A DNA stretch of 5,178 nt from Candidatus Komeilibacteria bacterium RIFCSPLOWO2_01_FULL_45_10 (GCA_001818835.1 MHKL01000040.1:2206-7383), one strand, 5' to 3'; shown: positions 1 to 4,757, counted from the first letter of the stretch. The notes: generated by a model not told the origin, from the letters alone. A program made the numbers and translations.

Positions 1-765
1 GCTGAAATTTTTTGGAAAATAAGGGTTAATCACCAAACCTGCCAAAAGACCCGCGCCGGAATAAGCTAAACCGGGCCAGGCCACGGTTTTCTTTCCTACC
101 AACTGAAACATCTCTTTAATCTTATGCCAGATGGATTCGTCACGGCGCCATTTTTCCAAGAGCCAGTTGGTCAAAATGTAGAGTAGAACCAAAACTAAAA
201 TCAAAGGCCAGCCAGCGTAAAGCCAGACCGAAAAAAACGAAACCAAAAACAAGGCCCACCATTTTTGATGGACCAGAAAGTAAAAAGCCAACAGGAAAAA
301 AATCAAAAAAACGGCCGGCGCCTTGACCAAACTGGCCCTGAAAAGCCAGGGCTCGCTGACCATTAAAATCAGAATGAAAATAAACTGGTATTTAAGGTGG
401 AATTTCTTGAAAATCCAGTAAATCGCCAAAGTTAAAAGGGAGGCGAAAAGCGCCGTCGCTACCTTGACCCCGACTAAGGGATCAAAAATTTTTACGAAAG
501 GAACCAATAATAAATGGTAAAGAAAATGATGGTCAACGAAATTGTCTTTTAAAGCGGTGGCCTGAAGCCAAGGAAACTCCTGGACAACTTTGCCCTCGCT
601 TAAAAAAACCGCCATTTTGGCATGGTAAAAAGAGTCCGGCTCCGGCAACGTGGCACTCGCCTGCAGCCAGCCAAATAACAGCAAAGCCAAAAAGAAAACT
701 AAGAAATAGTCAAAAAAATATTTTCGGTTCCAACGCCTTAAACCCAGCCAAAATCTTTGAAGCAT
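1..765 (-). CDS. Multi-pass membrane protein, GT-C/STT3-like glycosyltransferase candidate (partial, C-terminus off window)
   Basis: Translating the minus strand from the ATG at 763-765 gives 255 open codons to the window edge. The product is strongly hydrophobic with about seven or eight likely membrane segments (near residues 18-36, 79-93, 99-119, 126-138, 149-166, 169-184, 186-203 and 234-248). After the first helix comes an acidic loop, EPDSFYHAK (42-50), then a His pair in VDHHFLYH (77-84). An acidic D/E-x-D motif followed by Tyr-His in the first outer loop is typical of GT-C enzymes such as STT3-type oligosaccharyltransferases, which use lipid-linked sugars. The family call is inference, because the C-terminal half is missing. 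The start is supported by an in-frame TAA 9 bases upstream and by the next Met (51) lying beyond the first helix. There is no Shine-Dalgarno. It begins 9 bp after the isomerase stop, so it is probably cotranscribed. It could instead be an uncharacterised polytopic protein. Confidence 0.6.
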   Translation of the reverse strand, partial: MLQRFWLGLRRWNRKYFFDYFLVFFLALLLFGWLQASATLPEPDSFYHAKMAVFLSEGKVVQEFPWLQATALKDNFVDHHFLYHLLLVPFVKIFDPLVGVKVATALFASLLTLAIYWIFKKFHLKYQFIFILILMVSEPWLFRASLVKAPAVFLIFFLLAFYFLVHQKWWALFLVSFFSVWLYAGWPLILVLVLLYILTNWLLEKWRRDESIWHKIKEMFQLVGKKTVAWPGLAYSGAGLLAGLVINPYFPKNFS

Positions 766-774
766 TATTTTTTA

Positions 775-1788
775 CTAAGATAATTTCTTTTTTAGATAAT
801 TAACCCAGGGAATAAAATTTGGATTAACCCGATTCAGCTTTGCCAGCTGATAAGAAAGCTGCCCGCCCCAGTAAAGAAAGCTTAAGGCCTCAATAATTTT
901 ACTGCTCGCCTCGATTCGGCGAAGCGGGCCGGCAAAATTAATTTCCGTCAAGCCGATTTTCTGCTTTTTCAACACTTCCTGGGTAATTTGAAAACGCTTT
1001 TGGTTATGGGGGTGATAATTTTTGGAGTTCAAAAAAAGGAAAAAAATATTTTTCTGCCTGGGATAGGCTAGGCCTTCCAGCAAATGATGATTTAGTTCCG
1101 GCAAAATAAAATAACAGGCGAACTGCTTGGCCGATTCATTGATTTGGTTGGCAATAATATGGGCGTTGCCCGCCAAATGCTCCGCCGCCACAATAACAAT
1201 AATCTTATTCTTTAAGTTTTTAGTTTTAAGTTTTAAAATATCATTCAATTGGTCACCGCTAACTTTTATTAACTGTAACTTTTTCAAAATCGCCAATAAC
1301 GAACCGATAACATACCCCGTCCCCATTCTCGGCTGCCCAGACGGATTGTTCTTTGGCTCAAATTTATATAACGGCCAATGATTCTTTCTAGCAATCTGCG
1401 CCAACCTTCCACCAGTCGTAATGACAATAAGTTTTAAGTTTTGCCTGCCCTGAGCGGAGCCGAAGGGAGTTTTAAGTTTTGAGCTAATACTCAAAACTTC
1501 CTCCGTTGTCCCTGAATAACTGATTAACAAAACCAAGGTTTTTTCATCAACAAAACCGGGCAACTGATAATCCCTCACTTGAATAATCGGCACTTTTAAC
1601 TCTTTAGCAAAAAGAGAGCTGACCAAATCCACGCCCAGCTGCGACCCGCCCATGCCGCAGGCAACGATTTTATTAACCTGCCCGTAACTGGCCGGCAATT
1701 TGATTTCCCCGGCCTCCTGATATGACTGCTTGTTCTGTTCGCCTAAAAGTTCAATGGATTTTAAGTAGTTTTTCTCTGTTTTAGTCAT
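775..1788 (-). CDS. Bifunctional phosphoglucose/phosphomannose isomerase, SIS-domain (archaeal-type PGI/PMI)
   Basis: This cytoplasmic enzyme interconverts glucose-6-P or mannose-6-P with fructose-6-P, feeding glycolysis and sugar-nucleotide synthesis. The 337-residue product has two SIS halves. Visible motifs are CGMGGSQLGVDL (44-55), the phosphosugar loop SYSGTTEE (90-97), NPSGQPRMGTGY (148-159), NQINESAKQ (214-222), PELNHHLLEG (230-239) and the C-terminal NPNFIPWVNYLKKKL (322-336). By analogy with the Pyrobaculum enzyme, the catalytic candidates are Arg154, Glu218, His234 or 235, and a Lys in 333-335; all are present. Length is slightly above the roughly 300-residue archaeal forms. The excess includes a repeat-derived insert around residues 104-117 (TPFGSAQGRQ) and a Lys-rich stretch (185-195) read from heptamers. 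Neither removes a motif, so the enzyme is probably active. There is no Shine-Dalgarno; the start coincides with the predicted transcription start. The membrane protein gene follows by 9 bp. Confidence 0.88.
   Translation of the reverse strand: MTKTEKNYLKSIELLGEQNKQSYQEAGEIKLPASYGQVNKIVACGMGGSQLGVDLVSSLFAKELKVPIIQVRDYQLPGFVDEKTLVLLISYSGTTEEVLSISSKLKTPFGSAQGRQNLKLIVITTGGRLAQIARKNHWPLYKFEPKNNPSGQPRMGTGYVIGSLLAILKKLQLIKVSGDQLNDILKLKTKNLKNKIIVIVAAEHLAGNAHIIANQINESAKQFACYFILPELNHHLLEGLAYPRQKNIFFLFLNSKNYHPHNQKRFQITQEVLKKQKIGLTEINFAGPLRRIEASSKIIEALSFLYWGGQLSYQLAKLNRVNPNFIPWVNYLKKKLS
1211..1238. repeat. Four tandem heptamers (TTTAAGT-type) inside the isomerase gene
   Basis: The units are TTTAAGT, TTTTAGT, TTTAAGT and TTTAAAA, four successive 7-bp copies with few mismatches. 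On the coding strand they are read in three successive phases and give the Lys-rich residues KLKTKNLKN between the two SIS domains. Because 7 is not a multiple of 3, gain or loss of a single copy would shift the frame of the second domain. Confidence 0.7.
1429..1499. repeat. Composite repeat inside the isomerase gene: 14-bp direct repeats, GC-rich core, adjoining hairpin
   Basis: An identical 14-mer, AGTTTTAAGTTTTG, occurs at 1430-1443 and 1468-1481, each made of two TTTTAAG-type heptamers. Between them is a 24-bp GC-rich core (1444-1467) holding CCCTGAGCGGAGCCGAAGGG. From memory this resembles a motif interspersed in many bacterial genomes. Overlapping the right copy is an inverted repeat, AAGTTTTGAG (1474-1483) and CTCAAAACTT (1490-1499), a perfect 10-bp stem with a 6-base loop. 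The core is translated as TPFGSAQGR, a loop not expected between SISS and LIVITTGG in this family. The composition differs sharply from the surrounding coding DNA. Confidence 0.75.
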
Positions 1789-1823
1789 GGCTAAATTATA
1801 GCAGAATTCCCTTGATTTTTAAA
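1789..1823 (-). promoter_or_regulatory. Extended -10 promoter of the isomerase gene (leaderless geometry)
   Basis: On the minus strand the sequence reads TGCTATAATTTAGCC directly before the ATG. TATAAT (1795-1800) is a perfect -10 with the extended TGn (1801-1803). A partial -35, TTTAAA (1818-1823, 4 of 6 matches), lies 17 bp upstream. Six bases separate the -10 from the ATG, so the expected +1 is the A of the start codon at 1788. The absence of any Shine-Dalgarno fits a leaderless transcript. Confidence 0.7.
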
Positions 1824-1840
1824 GTAAAAACCGCTAAGAT
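1812..1840 (+). promoter_or_regulatory. Possible yebC-ruvC promoter (weak)
   Basis: TTGATT (1812-1817), a 17-bp spacer and TAAGAT (1835-1840, 4 of 6) would start transcription near 1847 and give a leader of about 70 bases that includes the heptamer array. A competing -10-like TATATT lies at 1862-1867 without a clear -35. The call is tentative. Confidence 0.25.
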
Positions 1841-1865
1841 AAACTCAACTGCCAAATGACCTATA

Positions 1866-1914
1866 TTCTAATTTCTACTTTCTAATTTCTATTTTCTAAT
1901 TTCTATTTTCTAAC
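1866..1914. repeat. Seven-copy heptanucleotide tandem array ending at the yebC start codon
   Basis: There are seven uninterrupted 7-bp units: TTCTAAT, TTCTACT, TTCTAAT, TTCTATT, TTCTAAT, TTCTATT, TTCTAAC. Every unit shares TTCTA, with variation only in the last two bases. The array ends one base before the yebC ATG at 1916, replaces any Shine-Dalgarno, and is pyrimidine-rich on the mRNA strand. Confidence 0.9.
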
Positions 1915-1915
1915 T

Positions 1916-2620
1916 ATGTCCGGACACTCTAAATGGGCCACCACTAAAAGAAGGAAAGAGGTGGTGGATGCCAAAAAATCGGCCAATTACACCAAGCTGG
2001 CCAACATTATTTCGGTGGCGGCCAGAAAAGGCGGCGACCCCGAAACCAACTTTTCCCTGCGCATGGCCATTGATAAAGCCAAGCAATATAGTTTGCCCAA
2101 AGAAAACATTGAGCGGGCCATTAAAAAAGGCACGGGCGAACTGGCCGGAACGCAGATTGAAGAAATTATCTATGAGGGTTTTGGCTTGGAAGGCATCGCT
2201 CTGATTATTGAAGTGGTCACGGACAATAAAAACCGCGCCGCTTCGGAAATCAAGCACATCTTAAACAAATATGGCGGCTCTTTGGCTGGGCCTGGCGCCA
2301 CCACGTGGATGTTTGAAAGAAAGGGCGTGATTACCCTTGATAAAAAGGAATTGCCGGACGAAGAACAGCTGGCCTTGATTGACGCCGGCGCCAGCGATAT
2401 AAAAACAACCGACGGAGTGACAGTTTATACCGCCATGAATGCTTTTGAAAAAGTGAAAACCAAGGCGGAAGAATTAAAACTGCCGATTTTGGAAGCGGGT
2501 CTGGAATACGTGGCCAAGGATTTAATCAAGCCGAAAAACGAAGAAAGCATGATGAAAATTTTTGAAGAGTTGGATGGCTGTGATGATGTGAGTAATTTTT
2601 ATTCAAACGCGGATTTATAA
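1916..2620 (+). CDS. yebC: YebC/PmpR-family protein (translation factor / putative regulator)
   Basis: The 234-residue cytoplasmic protein is close to the usual 235-250 for the family. It begins MSGHSKWATTKRRKEVVDAK, the hallmark family N-terminus. It continues with an N-terminal helical domain (to about residue 75), YEGFGLEGIALIIE (86-99), TDNKNRAASEIKHI (102-115), KYGGSLAGPGATTWMFERKG (118-137), and the C-terminal EELDGCDDVSNFYSNADL (217-234). The family was long annotated as transcriptional regulators; later work ties members to relieving ribosome stalling at proline-rich stretches. Which role applies here cannot be read from sequence. The ATTKRRKEVVDAK variant, rather than the more common NIKHRK, recalls Patescibacteria (inference from memory). 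The start is fixed by the conserved MSGHSKW, although no Shine-Dalgarno is present and heptamers fill the upstream region. It precedes ruvC, a recurrent pairing in bacteria. Confidence 0.95.
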   Translation: MSGHSKWATTKRRKEVVDAKKSANYTKLANIISVAARKGGDPETNFSLRMAIDKAKQYSLPKENIERAIKKGTGELAGTQIEEIIYEGFGLEGIALIIEVVTDNKNRAASEIKHILNKYGGSLAGPGATTWMFERKGVITLDKKELPDEEQLALIDAGASDIKTTDGVTVYTAMNAFEKVKTKAEELKLPILEAGLEYVAKDLIKPKNEESMMKIFEELDGCDDVSNFYSNADL

Positions 2621-2629
2621 TATTTTAGG

Positions 2630-2713
2630 TTGTCATGCTGGAGCGAAGCGATAGCATCTCACCCGAGATTCTATCGGTCGGCCAGTTTGACTGGCCTCCC
2701 TCCAGAATGACAA
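2630..2713. mobile_element. 84-bp MITE-like palindromic element with cloverleaf folding between yebC and ruvC
   Basis: The terminal inverted repeats are TTGTCATGCTGGAG (2630-2643) and CTCCAGAATGACAA (2700-2713), which pair at 13 of 14 positions. Inside are two further hairpins. The first is GATAGCATCTC (2650-2660) with GAGATTCTATC (2665-2675), 10 of 11 paired with an ACCC loop. The second is GGCCAG (2680-2685) with CTGGCC (2691-2696), perfect with a TTTGA loop. Together they form a three-way junction. No transposase is encoded, so it would be a non-autonomous element. No convincing target-site duplication is visible. From memory, the TGTCATTCTGGAGCGAAGCG-type end resembles repeats seen in many bacterial genomes. 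The ruvC ATG (2707-2709) lies within its right arm. Confidence 0.8.
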
Positions 2714-3192
2714 TAACAAAAAAAATTATTCTTGGCCTGGACCCGGGAATCGCCGACACCGGCTGGGGCGTGATTGAAAAGAACGGACAAAAATTAAAAA
2801 TGTTCTCCTGCGGCAGCATTAAAACTTCGGCCAAGACCGACTTTATCAATCGTTTAAAAATTCTTCACCAGGAGCTTTCCCAAATCATCAAAAAACACCA
2901 GCCAGACGCCATAGCTGTAGAACAGCTGTTTTTTTGCAAAAACGTCAAAACCGCCTTAATGGTCGGGCAAGCCCGAGGCGTTTGCTTGATGACCATCGCC
3001 CAAAATAATTTAACCTTCTTTGAATATACTCCTCTGCAGGTAAAGCTGGCTTTAACTTCTTACGGCCGGGCCGATAAAAACCAGGTTGGCCAAATGGTTA
3101 AGGTTTTACTGGGCTTAAAAAGCGTTCCTAAGCCGGACGACGCCGCTGACGCGCTGGCAGTAGCCATAACCTGTGCAAATTCAGAGAGATAA
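2707..3192 (+). CDS. ruvC: Holliday junction resolvase RuvC
   Basis: RuvC is the dimeric endonuclease that cuts Holliday junctions after RuvAB branch migration. From the ATG at 2707 the product is 161 residues (E. coli RuvC is 173). The RNase H-like active site is complete: Asp12 in GLDPGIADTGWG (10-21), Glu72 in AVEQLFFCKN (70-79), and Asp145 and Asp148 in KPDDAADALAVAIT (142-155). It ends soon after, without the usual His-rich tail. The start was chosen because MTITKKIILGLDPG matches the normal N-terminus. However, the frame stays open back to an ATG at 2635, 14 bp after the yebC stop with AGG five bases upstream. That start would add 24 residues read from the repeat element. ATG 2707 lies in the right arm of the element and has no Shine-Dalgarno. 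ruvA and ruvB do not follow; a terminator does. Confidence 0.93.
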   Translation: MTITKKIILGLDPGIADTGWGVIEKNGQKLKMFSCGSIKTSAKTDFINRLKILHQELSQIIKKHQPDAIAVEQLFFCKNVKTALMVGQARGVCLMTIAQNNLTFFEYTPLQVKLALTSYGRADKNQVGQMVKVLLGLKSVPKPDDAADALAVAITCANSER

Positions 3193-3250
3193 AAAACCGC
3201 TTCCTTGCTAAAATTTGAAAAATCTAGCAAATTGAAGCGGTTTTGGTTTT
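3193..3250. terminator. Bidirectional intrinsic terminator between ruvC and the tyrS unit
   Basis: AAAACCGCTTC (3193-3203) pairs perfectly with GAAGCGGTTTT (3234-3244). An inner stem, TTGCTA (3205-3210) with TAGCAA (3225-3230), lies above a small bulge. On the plus strand the stem runs into TTTTGGTTTT. On the minus strand it runs into TTTTTT, which overlaps the ruvC stop codon. It can therefore end both ruvC and the convergent tyrS-small gene transcript; the minus-strand U-tract is the better one. Confidence 0.88.
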
Positions 3251-3257
3251 GACCAAA

Positions 3258-3437
3258 TTACTCGGTCTTTTTGTCAACAGGAAGGCCGCAGATCTCGCGA
3301 AAATGATTTCTGACCTCTGTGTCGTTAAAGCCAGGAATGCCATTAGCAAAGTTTATTAAAAGTAATAAACCTTCATTTTGGCCTGCCGCCTTGGTTGACA
3401 ACTTTAAAACACGAATGTGTTCGCGCTCTTCTGGCAT
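3258..3437 (-). CDS. Small conserved-looking hypothetical protein (59 aa) downstream of tyrS
   Basis: This is a 59-codon minus-strand frame from ATG 3435-3437 to TAA 3258-3260. I do not recognise the product. It begins MPEEREHIRVLKLSTKAA, has a short apolar core GLLLLINF (23-30), then NGIPGFNDTEVRNHFREICG (32-51), and ends charged (PVDKKTE). It is soluble-looking, with one Cys (50) and no signal peptide or membrane segment. Three facts argue that it is real: GGAGG lies four bases before the ATG, the strongest ribosome binding site in the window; it starts 25 bp after the tyrS stop on the same strand; and a good terminator follows its stop within 15 bp. It is probably translated from the tyrS transcript with its own initiation signal. 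A chance frame remains possible without homologues. Confidence 0.62.
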   Translation of the reverse strand: MPEEREHIRVLKLSTKAAGQNEGLLLLINFANGIPGFNDTEVRNHFREICGLPVDKKTE

Positions 3438-3441
3438 GATG

Positions 3442-3446
3442 CCTCC
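3442..3446 (-). promoter_or_regulatory. Shine-Dalgarno GGAGG of the small gene
   Basis: On the minus strand the sequence reads TTTTTGGAGGCATC before ATG, giving GGAGG with a four-base spacer. It decides the start of the small gene and contrasts with the other starts in the window, which lack a comparable site. Confidence 0.7.
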
Positions 3447-3462
3447 AAAAATTAATGAACGA

Positions 3463-4680
3463 TTATTTAATTTTTACAAATTTTCGTTTTCCTACCTGAA
3501 TAACCATTCCTGATTTTATCCCAATCTGCTGGGCAGATTTTAAATCTGCCCCTACCCTCTTGCCGTCAATTTTAACCCCGCCCTGGTCAATCATGCGCCT
3601 GGCTTCGGATTTGGAATCAACCAACTTTAACTCAACCAATAAATCCACTATACTGTACCCACGCGCCATGGCGCGTGGCTCCATGACCGGCATATCTTCT
3701 GGCATTTCCTTATCCCTAAACTGCCTATTAAAAGCGTCTTCGGCTTTTTGGGCTTCTTTTTCGGGATAAAAAATTTTAATGATTTCCTTGGCAAGATTGG
3801 TTTTAAGATCTTTAGGATTGACCTGGCTAGTCCTAACTTGTTCATGCATTCTTTCTATTTCCGCCAGAGGAATATCGGTCAATAGCTTATAGTACTTCCA
3901 CAACAAGGCATCGGGCAAAGACATGATTTTGCCAAACATTTCCTGCGGCGAATCATTAAAAGCAATGTAGTTCCCATAACTTTTGCTCATTTTGCGCATG
4001 CCATCTAAACCCTCTAATAACGGAACGGTAATAATATTTTGTTCCGGCTGACCATAACGCTTTTGGACTTTGCGTCCGGTTAAAAGATTAAACTTTTGAT
4101 CGGTCCCGCCCAGTTCAACATCGGCTTTTAATTCAACCGAGTCATAGCCCTGAAATAACGGGTAAAACACCTCCAACATGCTCACGTCAATGTCATCCTT
4201 AAGGCGTTTTTGAAAATCGTCTCTTTCAATCATTCTGGCCACGGTAAATTTAGAGGCCAACTCCGCCATAAAAATATAACCCTTGTTGGCTAACCATTCA
4301 CTATTATGTCTAACTTCCACTTTTTTAATATCTAAAACTTTACCCGCCTGTTTAATATAATCCTTTTCATTTTTTTTAATTTCTTCTTTTTTAAGCATTT
4401 TTCTGGCTTCCGATCTGCCTGAAGGATCGCCAATCATGGCGGTAGAATCTCCAATTAAAAAAATAACTCTGTGCCCCAATTCCTGAAATTGCTTCAATTT
4501 TTTTAAAACTACCAAATGCCCTAAATGTAAATCGGACCCGGTCGGATCAATGCCAAACTTAACCCGCAGTTGTTTGCCGGACTTTAATTGTCTCTCTAAA
4601 TCATCTAATTTAATCACTTCTTCCACGCCCCTAGTTAAAAGTTCTTCAATCTTTTTTGAGTCAGTAATTACCTTTGACAT
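3463..4680 (-). CDS. tyrS: Tyrosyl-tRNA synthetase (KMSKS-type)
   Basis: This class Ic enzyme attaches tyrosine to tRNA-Tyr. Starting at ATG 4678-4680 it has 405 residues, normal for the family. Visible are FGIDPTGSDLHLGH (42-55, HIGH motif as HLGH), the Tyr/tRNA-binding region YPLFQGYDSV (173-182), GGTDQKFNLL (191-200), and KMSKSYGNYI (230-239). A C-terminal S4 RNA-binding domain runs from about 344 to 405 (VDLLVELKLVDSKSEARRMI ... VGKRKFVKIK). KMSKS rather than KFGKT places it with the TyrZ-like group. Two segments look repeat-derived: PRAMARG (335-341) in the linker before the S4 domain and GADLKSAQQ (377-385) in an S4 turn; neither touches catalytic motifs. An upstream ATG at 4731 would add 17 residues, but it lies above the promoter and MSKVITDSKKIEELLTRG fits the family start. 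The transcript is predicted to be nearly leaderless. Confidence 0.95.
   Translation of the reverse strand: MSKVITDSKKIEELLTRGVEEVIKLDDLERQLKSGKQLRVKFGIDPTGSDLHLGHLVVLKKLKQFQELGHRVIFLIGDSTAMIGDPSGRSEARKMLKKEEIKKNEKDYIKQAGKVLDIKKVEVRHNSEWLANKGYIFMAELASKFTVARMIERDDFQKRLKDDIDVSMLEVFYPLFQGYDSVELKADVELGGTDQKFNLLTGRKVQKRYGQPEQNIITVPLLEGLDGMRKMSKSYGNYIAFNDSPQEMFGKIMSLPDALLWKYYKLLTDIPLAEIERMHEQVRTSQVNPKDLKTNLAKEIIKIFYPEKEAQKAEDAFNRQFRDKEMPEDMPVMEPRAMARGYSIVDLLVELKLVDSKSEARRMIDQGGVKIDGKRVGADLKSAQQIGIKSGMVIQVGKRKFVKIK
3531..3551. repeat. Palindrome inside tyrS S4 domain
   Basis: GGGCAGATTT (3531-3540) and AAATCTGCCC (3542-3551) are perfect 10-bp arms around a single T. A third partial copy, AATCTGC, lies at 3523-3529. 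On the coding strand it is preceded by GTAGG, so the sequence resembles a GTAGGGGCAGAT-type palindromic repeat that I recall from many bacterial genomes. It is read as GADLKSAQ in a surface turn. Confidence 0.8.
3659..3678. repeat. Perfect 20-bp GC-rich palindrome inside tyrS
   Basis: CCACGCGCCA is followed directly by its exact reverse complement TGGCGCGTGG, centred on an NcoI-like CCATGG. It is read in frame as PRAMARG in the linker between the catalytic and S4 domains. It is much more GC-rich than the flanking tyrS sequence. Confidence 0.85.
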
Positions 4681-4685
4681 ATTGA

Positions 4686-4713
4686 TTGAATTATAGCATA
4701 ATTTCGTTATAAT
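4686..4713 (+). promoter_or_regulatory. Promoter of the penicillin-binding protein gene
   Basis: TTGAAT (4686-4691, 4 of 6), a 16-bp spacer and a perfect TATAAT (4708-4713) predict a start near 4720 and a leader of about 38 bases. It interlocks with the divergent tyrS promoter: this -35 overlaps the tyrS -10. Confidence 0.55.
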
Positions 4714-4718
4714 ACAAA
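4690..4718 (-). promoter_or_regulatory. Extended -10 promoter of tyrS (near-leaderless)
   Basis: On the minus strand TGCTATAATTCAATCAAT precedes the ATG. TATAAT is at 4690-4695 and the extended TGn at 4696-4698. The expected +1 is near 4683, about three bases before the start codon. The -35 region is poor (TTTGTA at 4713-4718), as is common with extended -10 promoters. The same nonamer TGCTATAAT precedes the isomerase gene. Confidence 0.7.
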
Positions 4719-4728
4719 CTTTTTCTAG

Positions 4729-4752
4729 CATCCTGACATCCTATCATCCTAA
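4729..4752. repeat. Three tandem octamers before the PBP start codon
   Basis: CATCCTGA, CATCCTAT and CATCCTAA are three consecutive 8-bp units ending five bases before the ATG at 4758. They occupy the place where a Shine-Dalgarno would be and are C/T-rich on the mRNA strand, as are the heptamers before yebC. Confidence 0.65.
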
Positions 4753-4757
4753 ACATT

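Noticed and set aside
904..922. Small inverted repeat TCGCC/GGCGA in the isomerase 3' part
   Set aside because: Five-base arms in ordinary coding sequence are expected by chance.
1127..1381. Plus-strand frame of 84 codons
   Set aside because: It lies wholly antisense to the isomerase, whose family motifs are unmistakable; the frame is a shadow.
1866..1914. CRISPR-like array
   Set aside because: Units are only 7 bp with no spacers, and no cas gene is present; it is a simple tandem repeat.
1910..2257. Minus-strand frame of 115 codons
   Set aside because: It is antisense to the conserved YebC N-terminus and has no family features of its own.
2630..2713. Intrinsic terminator between yebC and ruvC
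   Set aside because: The multi-branched structure is not followed by a U-tract and the ruvC start is inside it; the inverted ends fit a MITE-like element better.
3351..3370. Inverted repeat GTTTATTA-AAAG-TAATAAAC inside the small gene
   Set aside because: It is a perfect but AT-only-like 8-bp stem coding LLLLINF. There is no U-tract or promoter context, so I leave it as a probable chance hairpin.
3319..3513. Plus-strand frame of 64 codons, GTG start
   Set aside because: It is antisense to the small gene and the tyrS 3' end, with no ribosome binding site, while the opposite strand has GGAGG and operon context.
4681..4731. 17-residue N-terminal extension of TyrS from the ATG at 4731
   Set aside because: The stretch contains the extended -10 promoter of tyrS, has no family similarity, and the ATG at 4678-4680 gives the canonical TyrS N-terminus.
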